A stretch of 64,000 nt of DNA from Levilactobacillus lanxiensis (GTDB taxonomy: Bacteria > Bacillota > Bacilli > Lactobacillales > Lactobacillaceae), in the NCBI RefSeq assembly GCF_016861655.1, contig NZ_BOLN01000002.1:124001-188000 (forward strand), read 5' to 3'. Shown piece after piece: positions 1 to 9,063 of the stretch (positions are counted from its first letter, which is position 1; every line of letters begins with the position of its first letter). The notes beneath the pieces were generated by a model. That model saw nothing but the letters and a program-made list of their open reading frames with translations. It made no database searches and was not told where the DNA came from. The position numbers and the translations under genes are program-made.

Positions 1-2
1 AG

Positions 3-989
3 TCAAAGACCGAGCGAAGTGCTGTGGACCGGACCGTGGTGGTCGGGGAAGAAGCGGGTCATGATCGACCGCACCGCCACCGGCGCTTCACCGTACCCCG
101 TCGCAATCAGCGGCTGTTTGCCGGGATACATGACGCCATCGCCAATCGCGTAGATACCGTCCACACTGGTGGCCATGGTCGAGTCGACCGCAATCAGGCG
201 TTGGCTCTCGGCTAGTTGAACGTCCCATTTAGCCAGGGCACTGTGGTCCGACGTGAAGCCGTAGCTGACGACCAGGTCATCCACGGTCGTGTGAACCGGG
301 TCACCCGCCTGCCCGACTTGCTTTAACGTGACGTCCAGGCCGGCCGGCGTTTCCGTCAAGTCGCGGATCAGGTACGGCGTTTGGACGTGGACACTGGACT
401 CATGCAACAGGTCGACCATGTGCGGTAACCCGCGGAACTGCGCGCGCCGGTGAAGTAGCGTCACGGACTTGGCGACCGGCTCCAGCATCAGCGCCTGGTC
501 GATGGCGGCATCCCCACCCCCGGCAACCATGACGTCCTTATCACGGAAGCGTTCGAGGTCGCGGACGCTGTAGAAAAGGTGTTTGCCCGTCAGGTCGTCC
601 GCGGTGGCCACGTTTAATTTTCGTGGTGAAAAGGCCCCGTTCCCAATGGCGACAATCACGGCCTTACTCTGCGACGTGCCGGCTGGCGTGGTAATGGTGA
701 ACCCGTCTTCCGTGGCCGTCACGTTGGTCACCGTCTCCCCCGTTTTCACGGTCAGGGGAAATTGGGCGTTTTGCTTTTGCTGGTTGGCAATCAGGTCGCG
801 CCCACTCACGGCGGGAAGGCCGGCCACGTCTAAAATGGTTTTCTCGGGGTACAGGGCGTTGACCTGCCCACCCAGCTCGGCCAGGCTTTCGATGACCTGG
901 GTCTTGGCATTGTTCATGCCGGCGTAAAAGGCCGCGAACATGCCGGCCGGGCCGCCCCCGATAATCGTGATATCAAATTGCTCAGTCAT
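3..989 (-). CDS. Ferredoxin/flavodoxin--NADP(+) reductase, YumC (TrxR-like) type
   Basis: A 328-residue flavoprotein of the thioredoxin-reductase-like ferredoxin-NADP reductase family. The protein starts MTEQFD and runs directly into the FAD-binding GGGPAGMFAAF motif. A second dinucleotide motif, GGGDAAID, lies mid-protein and AIGDG near the C-terminus. No CxxC redox pair is visible between the nucleotide domains, which separates it from thioredoxin reductase. The ATG at 989 is preceded on the minus strand by AAAGGA; the open frame continues upstream without a better start. The stop codon sits at 3-5, so the gene is complete. It probably moves electrons between NADPH and ferredoxin or flavodoxin in the cytoplasm. 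It is divergent from the DUF915 hydrolase, only 33 bp away. Confidence 0.93.
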   Translation of the reverse strand: MTEQFDITIIGGGPAGMFAAFYAGMNNAKTQVIESLAELGGQVNALYPEKTILDVAGLPAVSGRDLIANQQKQNAQFPLTVKTGETVTNVTATEDGFTITTPAGTSQSKAVIVAIGNGAFSPRKLNVATADDLTGKHLFYSVRDLERFRDKDVMVAGGGDAAIDQALMLEPVAKSVTLLHRRAQFRGLPHMVDLLHESSVHVQTPYLIRDLTETPAGLDVTLKQVGQAGDPVHTTVDDLVVSYGFTSDHSALAKWDVQLAESQRLIAVDSTMATSVDGIYAIGDGVMYPGKQPLIATGYGEAPVAVRSIMTRFFPDHHGPVHSTSLGL

Positions 990-1022
990 TTTATCAAAAT
1001 CCTTTCTAAGGAGGTGGTCCCT

Positions 1023-1781
1023 GTGAAACACACGCGTGGACTCACCATTTTCCTCACAATACTCTTGGTCTTGGGCAGCTTCATTGGCTGGTGGAATCAC
1101 CGCTGGACTGTGCTCAACGATCTGCGCGTGCCCCAGACGCGGACGGCCACCCTCTTTTTGCCGGGGACCCACGGCGCTTGGCTCTCACTGCGTAGCATGG
1201 TCACCAGTCTGAACCGCCCGCACGTCGGGACGTTTGCCCTGACGGCACGGGTCACCTGGAACGGCCACGTGACCTGGCAACAGCACCAGGCTGTTGGCCG
1301 CAACAATCCGCTCATTCCGGTTATTTTCAAGGATAACACGCATCCACAGAAACAGGCACGGCAATTGGCGACCGTTCTAACGCAATTACACCGACGTTAC
1401 GGGATTGACCGGGTCAATTTGGTCGGCCACTCCTCCGGCGGCACGATTGCCTACGACTACCTAAACGACCACGCGCCCGCCCCGGTGGCCGTCGCCCGCA
1501 TCGTGATGATGGGCGCCGACTTCCCGGAACGGACGCGCCTCGCTGACCGCTATCCAGAGTTAAAAATTTTAAATATCGCTGGCGTGATTGGCCGCACCGG
1601 CAACGACAGTGAGGTTCCGGCGAACACCGTGACCCCACTGCGGCGCCTGGTCGCTGGCCGCATCGGTCAGTACCGCTACGAAACGTTTACCGGACCCGTT
1701 TGGGACACGCAACACTCCCTGTTACACGAGAACCCGGCGCTGGACGCCAAGCTGATGCGCTACCTCTATCCGCCGAGCTGA
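1023..1781 (+). CDS. DUF915-family alpha/beta hydrolase, membrane-anchored
   Basis: About 252 residues. An N-terminal hydrophobic segment (TIFLTILLVLGSFIGWW) acts as anchor or uncleaved signal. The nucleophile elbow is GHSSGG near residue 139, preceded by the beta strand VNLV. This fits the DUF915-type lipase/esterase family common in lactobacilli; the substrate is unknown. I chose the GTG at 1023 because a perfect AAGGAGGTGG lies at 1008-1017; an in-frame ATG at 978 would run through the divergent promoter. The 3' end overlaps the convergent PrsW-like gene by 16 bp. A second DUF915 protein lies at 5835-6650. Confidence 0.8.
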   Translation: MKHTRGLTIFLTILLVLGSFIGWWNHRWTVLNDLRVPQTRTATLFLPGTHGAWLSLRSMVTSLNRPHVGTFALTARVTWNGHVTWQQHQAVGRNNPLIPVIFKDNTHPQKQARQLATVLTQLHRRYGIDRVNLVGHSSGGTIAYDYLNDHAPAPVAVARIVMMGADFPERTRLADRYPELKILNIAGVIGRTGNDSEVPANTVTPLRRLVAGRIGQYRYETFTGPVWDTQHSLLHENPALDAKLMRYLYPPS

Positions 1782-2806
1782 TTACCTTTCAAGATACGTT
1801 GGCCCTGAAGCGTGCACGCCTCTCGAAGACCGGCGTTGATCAGCACAAAGATGGCGACCCAGCCGATGGCGATGAGCATCCACTGCTGCAGGTATAAAAT
1901 GTCTAATAAGGCGAACGGCGCGTTCCAATCCCAGAGGGCGTGCAGCGCAATGGCCAGGAGGTAGAAGCGCAGAAATTTTGGCGCGACCATGTTACTCCCG
2001 GTCACGGGTTGGTGCCGCTCCTTGGCTAAAATAATGGCGGCACCCATGATGGCGGACCAAATCGTATGGGTCCCGATGGCTTGCCAACTGCGCATCAGCA
2101 GGGTCACCAAGCCGTACTGGCCGGTGTACCCCGCCGTTTCAAACACGGCAAACCCAGCGCCGATGGCCGCCCCAACGAGCAACCCGTTGAAAATATAATT
2201 CAAACGGAAGCGGTTCACGAAGTAGGCGATCACCAGCATCTTGGCGGTCTCTTCAATGAAGCCGACAACCAGCGCCGACTCCCACGACGTCCCGTTGCCG
2301 GATGGAATCAGAGAGTACAGAATCATGGTGGCAATTAGGGAAAGAATCCCACCGACTAAGAAGACGGTCATTAATTGGTACACAGAAATATTGCGGAACA
2401 CATTAATTTCAAAAAACATGATCAATAAGGCAAAGGGTACCGTCAGTGAGCCGATGAAGATCATCCCCGGCACGGCGTTATTGCTTCGAAAGACCAGGAA
2501 CAACATCGCTAACAACACGAAGCTGGCCCCCAGTAGCGCGAAAACGCGTGAGAAGAGCCAGGGCTTTACGGGTGCCGCCGACACGGCTTCCAGGGACGGC
2601 GTGGTTTCGCGGGTCCCGACAATGAACAGGGCCTCCGCATCGTCACGGTTGTGCGGCTTGAATACCTCCGAAAACATCTGGAACAGGTGAATCTCCACCA
2701 CTTTGTTTTCGCCGGTCCACTCATTCATTTCCTTCGTGGCGTCGTCTAGCAAATGGTTGTGGTACTCGAATTTTTTTCTATTTGGCTTACTTGCTTCATT
2801 GGCCAT
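1766..2806 (-). CDS. PrsW-family intramembrane metalloprotease
   Basis: 346 residues with about eight membrane segments after a charged N-terminal cytoplasmic stretch of roughly 100 residues. The family signature is present: EETAK in one helix, a glutamate in FAVFETAGY, a histidine in THTIWSAIMG and another in ALHALWDWN. PrsW of Bacillus performs site-1 cleavage of an anti-sigma factor; in lactobacilli the target is not known and no anti-sigma gene lies nearby. The start ATG at 2806 follows a strong AAAGGGGGG. The gene is convergent with the DUF915 gene. Confidence 0.85.
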   Translation of the reverse strand: MANEASKPNRKKFEYHNHLLDDATKEMNEWTGENKVVEIHLFQMFSEVFKPHNRDDAEALFIVGTRETTPSLEAVSAAPVKPWLFSRVFALLGASFVLLAMLFLVFRSNNAVPGMIFIGSLTVPFALLIMFFEINVFRNISVYQLMTVFLVGGILSLIATMILYSLIPSGNGTSWESALVVGFIEETAKMLVIAYFVNRFRLNYIFNGLLVGAAIGAGFAVFETAGYTGQYGLVTLLMRSWQAIGTHTIWSAIMGAAIILAKERHQPVTGSNMVAPKFLRFYLLAIALHALWDWNAPFALLDILYLQQWMLIAIGWVAIFVLINAGLREACTLQGQRILKGNQLGG

Positions 2807-3060
2807 GGCTGGCCCCCCTTTTTTAGGTTCACGTTAACTCAGAATTCGATCGCAAATTAACCGATTTCAAAAAAATTTTACTAAAATTAGCGCCCCACTT
2901 CTAGCCTGCATCTAACTTATTGGGCACCAATTTCCAAAGCACGTAAAACGCTTTACTCAAGCGCTTCCAGCGCCATTGACCGGCAAGAATCCCGGAATCA
3001 ATGGCCGTCTTCTATCTTACCCTGAACCGTCAATTGCTTCAACTTGGTGACGGGGTGAGC
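2807..3060. other. Intergenic region, no gene seen
   Basis: This stretch separates the divergent PrsW-like and nucleoside hydrolase genes. It holds AT-rich promoter-like sequence near 2870-2900 and a weak palindrome GTAAAACGCTTTAC at 2944-2957 followed by AAGCGCTT. I see no credible small gene or RNA in it. Confidence 0.4.
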
Positions 3061-3090
3061 TTGCTAAATGTAACCAGTTACATTATAGTT
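3061..3090 (+). promoter_or_regulatory. Promoter with palindromic operator for nucleoside hydrolase
   Basis: A -35 TTGCTA (3061-3066) and a -10 TATAGT (3084-3089) are separated by 17 bp. The spacer is almost filled by the palindrome TGTAACCAGTTACA at 3069-3082, with half-sites TGTAAC and GTTACA. A repressor dimer bound here would block polymerase. The regulator cannot be identified from the window. Confidence 0.6.
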
Positions 3091-3140
3091 AAAGCAGGCG
3101 TTAAAGCTTAAATATTGACCAAAAGGGAGACACTCATATC

Positions 3141-4100
3141 ATGGCAAAACGTAAAATGATTTTGGACTTGGATACTGGGATCGACGATTCTCTTGCAATC
3201 GCTTACGCATTAGGTGCACCTGATGTTGACTTAATCGGTATCGTCGGTTCATACGGCAACGTTGTCGTTGAAGAAGGCGGCAAGAACGCATTGAAGATTT
3301 TGGAATTGTTGGGTCACACCGACATCCCTGTATACTTAGGCGAAAGTCACTCTTCAACCTCTGACCACTTCGACCGGATGGAAGTTAGTGCAAACATTCA
3401 CGGTCAAAACGGGATCGGTGAAGTTGAACTGCCAGAACCAACGCGTGCCATCGAAAAAGAATCCGGTGTTGATTTCTTAATCGAAGCTGCACACAAGTAC
3501 GGCAAAGACCTGACGTTGGTACCAACTGGCCCAATGACCAACTTGGCTGCTGCCTTGAAGAAGGCCCCAGAAATCGCTAACGAAATCGGCAACATGACCT
3601 TCATGGGTGGTGCTTTGACCATGCCTGGGAACGTTACCCCATTCGCTGAAGCCAACATCAACCAAGATGCCGAAGCTGCTAACGCCGTTTTGACCAGCCC
3701 ACTACACTCTACCATGGTTGGCCTGGACGTTACGTTGCGGACCCTCTTGACCAAGAAGGAAACCAAGCAATGGCGTGAACTTGGCACCGTTGCTGGTGAA
3801 AAGTTTGCCGACATCGTCGACTACTACATCGAAGCTTACAAGCAATTCAACGACAACTTGGGCGGCTGTGCTTTGCATGACCCACTTGCTGTTGGGGTTG
3901 CCTTAGACCCTAGCTTCGTCACCACGATTGACCTGAACATGGTCGTTAACTACAACAAGGAAACTTACGGTCGGACCATCGGTGATGACAACCGTCTCAA
4001 CGAACCTACCAACGTCAAGGTTTCCGTCATGGTTGACAAGGACCGTTACCTCAAGGTCTTCATGGACTACCTGACCACTTTATTCAAAAACAACAAATAA
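3141..4100 (+). CDS. Nucleoside hydrolase (inosine/uridine-preferring family)
   Basis: 319 residues. The calcium-binding and catalytic DLDTGIDD motif is at residues 9-16, followed by the family patterns GPMTNLAAAL and TFMGGA. These enzymes cleave ribonucleosides to base and ribose in the cytoplasm for salvage. Substrate preference cannot be set from sequence alone. An AAAGGGAG ribosome binding site lies at 3120-3127. Codon use is biased to highly expressed codons (AAC, GTT, GAA) more than in neighbouring genes, suggesting strong expression. It is monocistronic: own promoter with operator upstream, terminator directly after. Confidence 0.92.
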   Translation: MAKRKMILDLDTGIDDSLAIAYALGAPDVDLIGIVGSYGNVVVEEGGKNALKILELLGHTDIPVYLGESHSSTSDHFDRMEVSANIHGQNGIGEVELPEPTRAIEKESGVDFLIEAAHKYGKDLTLVPTGPMTNLAAALKKAPEIANEIGNMTFMGGALTMPGNVTPFAEANINQDAEAANAVLTSPLHSTMVGLDVTLRTLLTKKETKQWRELGTVAGEKFADIVDYYIEAYKQFNDNLGGCALHDPLAVGVALDPSFVTTIDLNMVVNYNKETYGRTIGDDNRLNEPTNVKVSVMVDKDRYLKVFMDYLTTLFKNNK

Positions 4101-4111
4101 GTTTGATTGAA

Positions 4112-4137
4112 AACACTGGCTGCGGCCGGTGTTTTTT
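4112..4137 (+). terminator. Rho-independent terminator after nucleoside hydrolase
   Basis: ACACTGGC and GCCGGTGT form an 8-bp stem over a TGCG loop, followed by TTTTTTG. Confidence 0.85.
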
Positions 4138-4146
4138 GTTGGACGC

Positions 4147-4191
4147 AAAAATGAGCACGGCCCCCGATTTGAGGACGCGTGCTCATTTTTT
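4147..4191 (-). terminator. Terminator of the secreted-protein gene (possibly bidirectional)
   Basis: AAAAATGAGCACG and CGTGCTCATTTTT pair over a loop of about 18 nt. T-runs exist on both strands; the gene ending at 4200 on the minus strand is the obvious client. Confidence 0.75.
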
Positions 4192-4199
4192 AATCGCAA

Positions 4200-4868
4200 T
4201 TAAGCCTTGTAGTTAAAGTTGTTGATCATGGTCTTAACAGCGTTGTTCGTGTATTCCGTGGCGTATTGTTTCTTTTGTGCTGCGGTCAGGGCATCGGTGT
4301 TGTTAAAGATGTCCGTGTATTGCTTTTGCATGGCTGGCTTCACGTACTTCTTAGCGTAAGCAGCGGCGGGACTCTTCTTGACCTTGCTGTAAGAATAAGT
4401 CTTGCCAGTGGCTGAGGCTAAACGCCGGTTGAGCTTCGTGCCAGTTACCTTGGTACTGAACTTAGTGCTGGACTTCTTCGTCAGCTTAAACGTGTACGTT
4501 GATTTCGTCAATGACGTGGTCGTCTTGTTGTCGGTCGTCTTAAATTCGATCAACTTGTACTTGGTCGTCAACGTCCGCTTGTTCTTGCTGACCTTAATAG
4601 AGGTTGGCACACCATATTTGACGTTGGCGCTCTTGCCGTTGAAGTCACCAAAAATCAGTAACGTCCCGGTTTTTCCGTTAGACTTGTATGACTTAAAGTA
4701 AAAAGCCGTCTTCGAGCTAGCATTCTTGTAGTAACGCTTCAAGTCTGTGTTCGTAAAGGTTGCGGGCTTAGCCTTCGTGCTAGCACTAGCCGCGCTCGGT
4801 GCAGCGACACCACCCAGGGTTCCCGCTGCAAGTACTACTAATCCAAGTTTCACCATCAAACGTTTCAT
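4200..4868 (-). CDS. Secreted protein of unknown function
   Basis: About 222 residues. A clear signal peptide (MKRLMVKLGLVVLAAGTL then APSAASAS) is followed by a Thr/Lys/Ser-rich exported domain of probable beta structure and a helical C-terminal third (PAMQKQYTDIFNNTDAL onward). No LPxTG motif or lipobox is present, so it is probably released or loosely cell-bound. The ATG at 4868 has GGAGG at 9-nt spacing; an in-frame TTG two codons upstream is less likely. No recognised family. It is monocistronic with its own terminator. Confidence 0.7.
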   Translation of the reverse strand: MKRLMVKLGLVVLAAGTLGGVAAPSAASASTKAKPATFTNTDLKRYYKNASSKTAFYFKSYKSNGKTGTLLIFGDFNGKSANVKYGVPTSIKVSKNKRTLTTKYKLIEFKTTDNKTTTSLTKSTYTFKLTKKSSTKFSTKVTGTKLNRRLASATGKTYSYSKVKKSPAAAYAKKYVKPAMQKQYTDIFNNTDALTAAQKKQYATEYTNNAVKTMINNFNYKA

Positions 4869-4948
4869 GACCAAAATCCTCCTTAAGATTAATCCTATAC
4901 ACCATTTATACTGCCAGTTTATCGGTCTAAATGCAAGCGCTACCGCTT

Positions 4949-5764
4949 CTAGCTTAATAATTCTGGAAAGGTTTGTTTAAGGTACGCCGCAACCCCAGCG
5001 TCGTTGTTGTCTTTAGGCGTGATGTGGTTGGCGGCATCCTTGACGGCTGGTTGGCCATTCAACATAGCCACGCCATCCCCGGCGGCCTTGATCATGCCCA
5101 AATCGTTCTCGGCATCCCCGAAGGTCATCAGGTTACTGAAGTCCCAACCGAAATGCGTCAACAGTTGGCCCAATCCCACGGCCTTATCCATGTCGGCGGC
5201 CAAGAATTCCAAAATCTTGGGTTGTGACCGCACGACATGATACAGATCGGTCAGCTCCGGCGTCAGCTTGCTAACGACTTCATCCAGCGTGGCGGGGTCC
5301 GTCGCCATGACGGCCTTACTGAAGAGATGGTCGGGTAATTCTGCAAACGGCGTCGGGGTAAAGGTCATGGGGGCCTTCAACATTTGTTGATAAACCGATG
5401 GCGTTAAATCAGCGACGGGATAGACTTGATCAAAGTCCAAGACGTCCAAGGGATAGTGGTTGGCTGCCGCAAAGGCGTGCAACGGCTTGAAGTCCGTGCG
5501 ACTCAACCCACTCTGGGCCAAGGCTTCCTTGGTCGTGTTCTGAATCACCAGGGCCCCGTTGAAGGTAATCGTGTAATCTTCAGCCGTGGTCAGCCCCAGT
5601 TGTTCCAGGTAGCCCCAAATGGCATTGATGGGTCGGCCGGTACACAGCACCACCTTGATTCCCGCAGTGTGTAATTGCCGCAGGGCTGCGGCGTTGGTTT
5701 CACTAATGGTCTTATCCGTATTGAGTAACGTCTCGTCTAAATCGAGCGCAATCATCTTTATCAT
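4949..5764 (-). CDS. Cof-type HAD-superfamily phosphatase (YidA-like)
   Basis: 271 residues. Motif I LDLDETLLNT places the nucleophile aspartate near residue 8. Motif II (VLCTGRP), a C2 cap domain in the middle, and motif IV FGDAENDLGM near the C-terminus follow. Family members dephosphorylate sugar phosphates or other small phosphoesters in the cytoplasm; the natural substrate is uncertain. Start ATG at 5764 is preceded by CGGAGG. It lies about 70 bp downstream of the DUF915 hydrolase gene and may share its transcript. Confidence 0.9.
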   Translation of the reverse strand: MIKMIALDLDETLLNTDKTISETNAAALRQLHTAGIKVVLCTGRPINAIWGYLEQLGLTTAEDYTITFNGALVIQNTTKEALAQSGLSRTDFKPLHAFAAANHYPLDVLDFDQVYPVADLTPSVYQQMLKAPMTFTPTPFAELPDHLFSKAVMATDPATLDEVVSKLTPELTDLYHVVRSQPKILEFLAADMDKAVGLGQLLTHFGWDFSNLMTFGDAENDLGMIKAAGDGVAMLNGQPAVKDAANHITPKDNNDAGVAAYLKQTFPELLS

Positions 5765-5834
5765 TCGTTGTTGGCCTCCGTAATTTTCCTTATGCCCCTA
5801 GTTTACACGTAACGGCTTGTGAAATAAACCATGA

Positions 5835-6650
5835 TTAGGACAAAAGGTCCTGGCGAATGAGCGCAACGATTTGTTGATTCTCAGGCAAATCCGCGTGGTT
5901 AGCGTTCGCACCGGTCACGGTAATTTGCGTGAATCCCTTAACTTGATCCTGAAATAAATACTTGCCGCGGTTCACGCTGTCAAATGGCACGATGCCATCC
6001 CCCGTGAAGGTCTTACTCCCGGCAATCGAGTAGACGACCAGTTGTCGGGGCAACCGTTGCCGCCCCGCTTCCAGCATCTTGAACAGGGGCGTATCCACGG
6101 TCGCGTCGTCTTCCTCCAGGTTAAACGGGGTGGCAATCGTCATCAGCCGGTTGGCCCGCACGGCCCGTTGATCCAGACTATTTTCCATAAATAGCGTCAG
6201 GACCAGGCCGCCGTTGGAATGGCCCATTGCCGAGAAATGATTGAACTTATACGTCTTCTGCAGGGCATTAAAGGCCAATGCAAACCATTTCGCCTGCTTT
6301 AAAATGTTCTGCGCCCCATCGTGATGATTCTGAAAGCCGACCACGATGAACGGCCGTGTGTCCCCCGGTTGGATGCGACCGGTGTAAACCAGTTGGCCCG
6401 TCGTCTTGACCTCGACCCGTAAGAGACTGTGGGTCGCGGGCGTTTCCCGGTTGAGTTCCTTGACCAGCGCGTTGAAGCGGTTCTGGGTCGCACTCGAACC
6501 GGGCACCAGAAAGACGGGCGCCATCAGTGTTTGATAGTGACTGCGGACCTCGCTGCGTTGCTGGGGCCGCCAGAGAAAGCCTGGCAGACTAAGCAAGACC
6601 AAGAGGCCCAGCACCACGATAAAGCCGCGTTTAATTGCGTGGGTCATCAT
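5835..6650 (-). CDS. DUF915-family alpha/beta hydrolase, secreted or anchored
   Basis: 271 residues with an N-terminal hydrophobic segment (GFIVVLGLLVLLSLPGF). The nucleophile motif is GHSNGG in the context FSAMGHSNGGLVLTL, and a late histidine (NANHADLPEN) could complete the triad. It resembles the hydrolase at 1023-1781 in size and layout. GGAGGTGG precedes the tandem ATG pair at 6645-6650. Its first 20 bp overlap the end of the EIIC gene, so the two are translationally coupled. Confidence 0.8.
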   Translation of the reverse strand: MMTHAIKRGFIVVLGLLVLLSLPGFLWRPQQRSEVRSHYQTLMAPVFLVPGSSATQNRFNALVKELNRETPATHSLLRVEVKTTGQLVYTGRIQPGDTRPFIVVGFQNHHDGAQNILKQAKWFALAFNALQKTYKFNHFSAMGHSNGGLVLTLFMENSLDQRAVRANRLMTIATPFNLEEDDATVDTPLFKMLEAGRQRLPRQLVVYSIAGSKTFTGDGIVPFDSVNRGKYLFQDQVKGFTQITVTGANANHADLPENQQIVALIRQDLLS

Positions 6651-7950
6651 CGGCCACCTCCCCCGCTGTTTGCGCTTGCGCCTGCACGTGCCATTTCACA
6701 AAGGGATAGTAGATGGCCGTGCTCAGGGCGAGGTTCACGAGTCCCAGGACCAGGGCCGTCCAGCTGCCGCCGGTCCCCAAGAACGCCAGTAAGGGTCCCG
6801 GCGTCCCGGTCAACAGCGGATACGCGACCGCGGGCACCCAGGCCAGACGCAGACACAGCCAGCTAACACTGATGCAGGCCAGTGGCGCCAGAAGAAACGG
6901 GATGCCCAAGATGGGACTCAGCATCACGGGCAGACCCACCATCAGCGGTGCCCCGAAGTTCCCCAGCGTCGGGACCAGGCTCAGCCACGCCACGGCGTGA
7001 TGCTGCGTGTGGCCGTGCACCAGCAGGATGGCCAGCACGAGTCCCAGCAACATCCCCGTCCCGCCAAAGTTGGCGTAGACGTCAACGACGGTGTGGAGCG
7101 TCACGGGATGGGGCAACTGCCAGCCGGCATGGTTCAAGACGGCCTCTAAATTTTGTGCTGTCGCTACCGTCTGCCCGCTCGGCGTGATGGGCTCGAGCAC
7201 CCCTAACCACGCATACAGGCTGGTCAGCCCGCTATAGCCTAGCAGGCCCAAGATGAAATGCGGTAAGCGAAACGGCCACTGAATGGCGCTCACGAACGCC
7301 GCATTTAGACTGACCGTCTGGGTGGTCACCCACAGTAGGCCCAGCGCGGTGGTTCCCAGCAGCCAGCCACTCATCAATAGGAACGGGCCCGTCAGACCGG
7401 TCGTCTCGTGGCGGACCAGGAACCAGCGATAACTATTGCCCACGAGGAGGCCAATCAGAATGCCCATCAGAATCCCCTGTAGGCCGAGGTTGGCCGACGC
7501 CCATTTGATTGCACGGAGGCCCAAGACTGACGGTCGACTGACGTTGAAGAATTTCAAACTGATCACGGCGGTCATCCCGGCCATCAGCCGATTGGTGGCC
7601 TGCCGAGTCACTGGCGCCACCAGATAAAAGCTCACGGCAAACGCCATCAGGATGGCCGCCAGTCCCAGCGTCCCCGCACTGATCAGGCGGAGATATTGCC
7701 GCAACACCTTGAGCTGCAGCACCCAGGTCGCCACATGTAACGTCTGATAAAAATACCCGGTCCGTTGCAGCCAGGCCTGGTCGATAAAATCCGCCAAACT
7801 ACCCAATAGAATAATGGGAAAAATCAGCCGCAACGCTTGGCGAATCGCCGCGACCTGTCGATTGCGCTGGCAATTGACCTCCAACGCAACCAGTGCCGTC
7901 CCCAAACGGCTCGTTGTGATTTGCACGTCACTCACCCCCACTGCGGTCAT
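6631..7950 (-). CDS. PTS EIIC-type sugar permease, lactose/cellobiose family, without partners
   Basis: About 439 residues, very hydrophobic, with around ten membrane segments. The order of segments and the stretch VPTLGNFGAPLMVGLPVM with FLLAPL resemble the lactose/cellobiose EIIC fold, which carries sugar across the membrane as EIIB phosphorylates it. No EIIA or EIIB gene is near, so it must borrow them or act alone. The start is unsure: ATG at 7950 has a weak ribosome site, whereas a GTG at 7926 follows GGGGGTG. The 3' end overlaps the DUF915 gene by 20 bp. Confidence 0.72.
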   Translation of the reverse strand: MTAVGVSDVQITTSRLGTALVALEVNCQRNRQVAAIRQALRLIFPIILLGSLADFIDQAWLQRTGYFYQTLHVATWVLQLKVLRQYLRLISAGTLGLAAILMAFAVSFYLVAPVTRQATNRLMAGMTAVISLKFFNVSRPSVLGLRAIKWASANLGLQGILMGILIGLLVGNSYRWFLVRHETTGLTGPFLLMSGWLLGTTALGLLWVTTQTVSLNAAFVSAIQWPFRLPHFILGLLGYSGLTSLYAWLGVLEPITPSGQTVATAQNLEAVLNHAGWQLPHPVTLHTVVDVYANFGGTGMLLGLVLAILLVHGHTQHHAVAWLSLVPTLGNFGAPLMVGLPVMLSPILGIPFLLAPLACISVSWLCLRLAWVPAVAYPLLTGTPGPLLAFLGTGGSWTALVLGLVNLALSTAIYYPFVKWHVQAQAQTAGEVADDDPRN

Positions 7951-8008
7951 TGTATGCCGGCAGCGGGTCGTTTGCCGCAACTGGACATTCGGTTAGAACG
8001 CGAGCAAC

Positions 8009-8824
8009 TCAAACTAGCCAGCGCGCAATCTGGTTCAAGACGGCCCCCTCATCGTTGGTGTCGGGCGTTTGCTGGCGACTCTCCCGTAAGACTTCCGGTG
8101 CCGCGTTGGCTACGGCAAATCCTTGCCCCACCAGCTCGAGCATGGCGGCATCGTTGCCGGAGTCGCCAAAGGCGGCCATCTGGGCGGACCCAATTTGCCA
8201 GGTGTCCCCTAAATACTGTAGGGCCGCGGCCTTGTTGACGCCCGGCAGTGTCACGTTCATGCCGCCCAGGCCACTGCTGGTTGCCCGCAGGTTCCCCACG
8301 AAACGTTGATTAAAGGCGGCAACTTGGGGCGCGATGTCGGTCTTCAGCCAGGTCAAGTCTAATTTCAAAATGCCATCGGCAACGGTCGTTAACTGATCCA
8401 CGTGCATCAGGCTGGGGTAGAAGGCCTGCGATTCCTTGAAACGTTCGCTGTCGACCGGCAACTGCGTGTAGGCCTTCTTCCAGCCACAGGCAATCACGAA
8501 GCAGTCCGCCATCACGGGCGTCTGACTGATCCAGGTGGTCGCCGCCTGCCACAACGTCGTGGGAATCGCAGCACACTTGAGCACTTGCCCCGTGGCCGTC
8601 GTGATCAGCGCGCCGTCCTCGACTACGTAGGTAATGGCCGCGCGATTCTTCAACGGCGCAAAGAGGCCCTGTGCATGGTCGAGTGGGTCCCCCGTGGCCA
8701 CCACAAAGTGGACCTGACGTTGGGCCATCACCGCCAGCTGTGCCTCAAACCGGTGCGCATCGTAGCGCCCGGTGTTATCTAAAAATGTGCCATCTAAGTC
8801 CGTCGCTATCAACCTTGGTGTCAC
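8009..8824 (-). CDS. Cof-type HAD-superfamily phosphatase
   Basis: About 271 residues. Motif I ATDLDGTFLD is at the N-terminus, VATGDP corresponds to motif II, and FGDSGNDAAMLELVG is motif IV. The cap is the C2B type seen in sugar-phosphate phosphatases. The GTG at 8824 is preferred because AGGGGAG sits 9 nt before it, while an ATG at 8833 touches that same site. It heads a probable minus-strand run with EIIC, DUF915 and the second HAD gene, suggesting carbohydrate handling (inference). Confidence 0.86.
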   Translation of the reverse strand: MTPRLIATDLDGTFLDNTGRYDAHRFEAQLAVMAQRQVHFVVATGDPLDHAQGLFAPLKNRAAITYVVEDGALITTATGQVLKCAAIPTTLWQAATTWISQTPVMADCFVIACGWKKAYTQLPVDSERFKESQAFYPSLMHVDQLTTVADGILKLDLTWLKTDIAPQVAAFNQRFVGNLRATSSGLGGMNVTLPGVNKAAALQYLGDTWQIGSAQMAAFGDSGNDAAMLELVGQGFAVANAAPEVLRESRQQTPDTNDEGAVLNQIARWLV

Positions 8825-9012
8825 GCCACCCATCTCCCCTTCTGGTAAAGCTAACTTGCACCCATCATACCTGGCCGCAAGCCGCTTCGCAACGATGTTT
8901 GCTTATAAATTTAATGATATTAACTAGCTAAGTGCTGAAGCATTTGCCAGGCTTAGCGTAACAGCCGTTTTATTTATTTGTTTATTGTGAATATACGTTT
9001 TTTAAATAAATG

Positions 9013-9041
9013 TTGACAGTTTTGATAAACATCTGTACACT
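9013..9041 (+). promoter_or_regulatory. Consensus sigma-A promoter of the DUF2087 operon
   Basis: TTGACA at 9013-9018, a 17-bp spacer and TACACT at 9036-9041. The start codon lies 22 bp downstream. The preceding 190 bp are AT-rich with no recognisable gene. Confidence 0.8.
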
Positions 9042-9063
9042 AAGACCCATTGGAGGCATCATC

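Noticed and set aside
1097-1339. Minus-strand frame opposite the DUF915 gene, and many similar long shadow frames in this GC-rich window
   Set aside because: They overlap well-supported genes fully and have low-complexity, Arg-rich translations typical of antisense frames.
2944-2957. Palindrome GTAAAACGCTTTAC as a cre site for the nucleoside hydrolase
   Set aside because: Both ends miss the TG...CA of the cre consensus and it lies about 190 bp from the gene.
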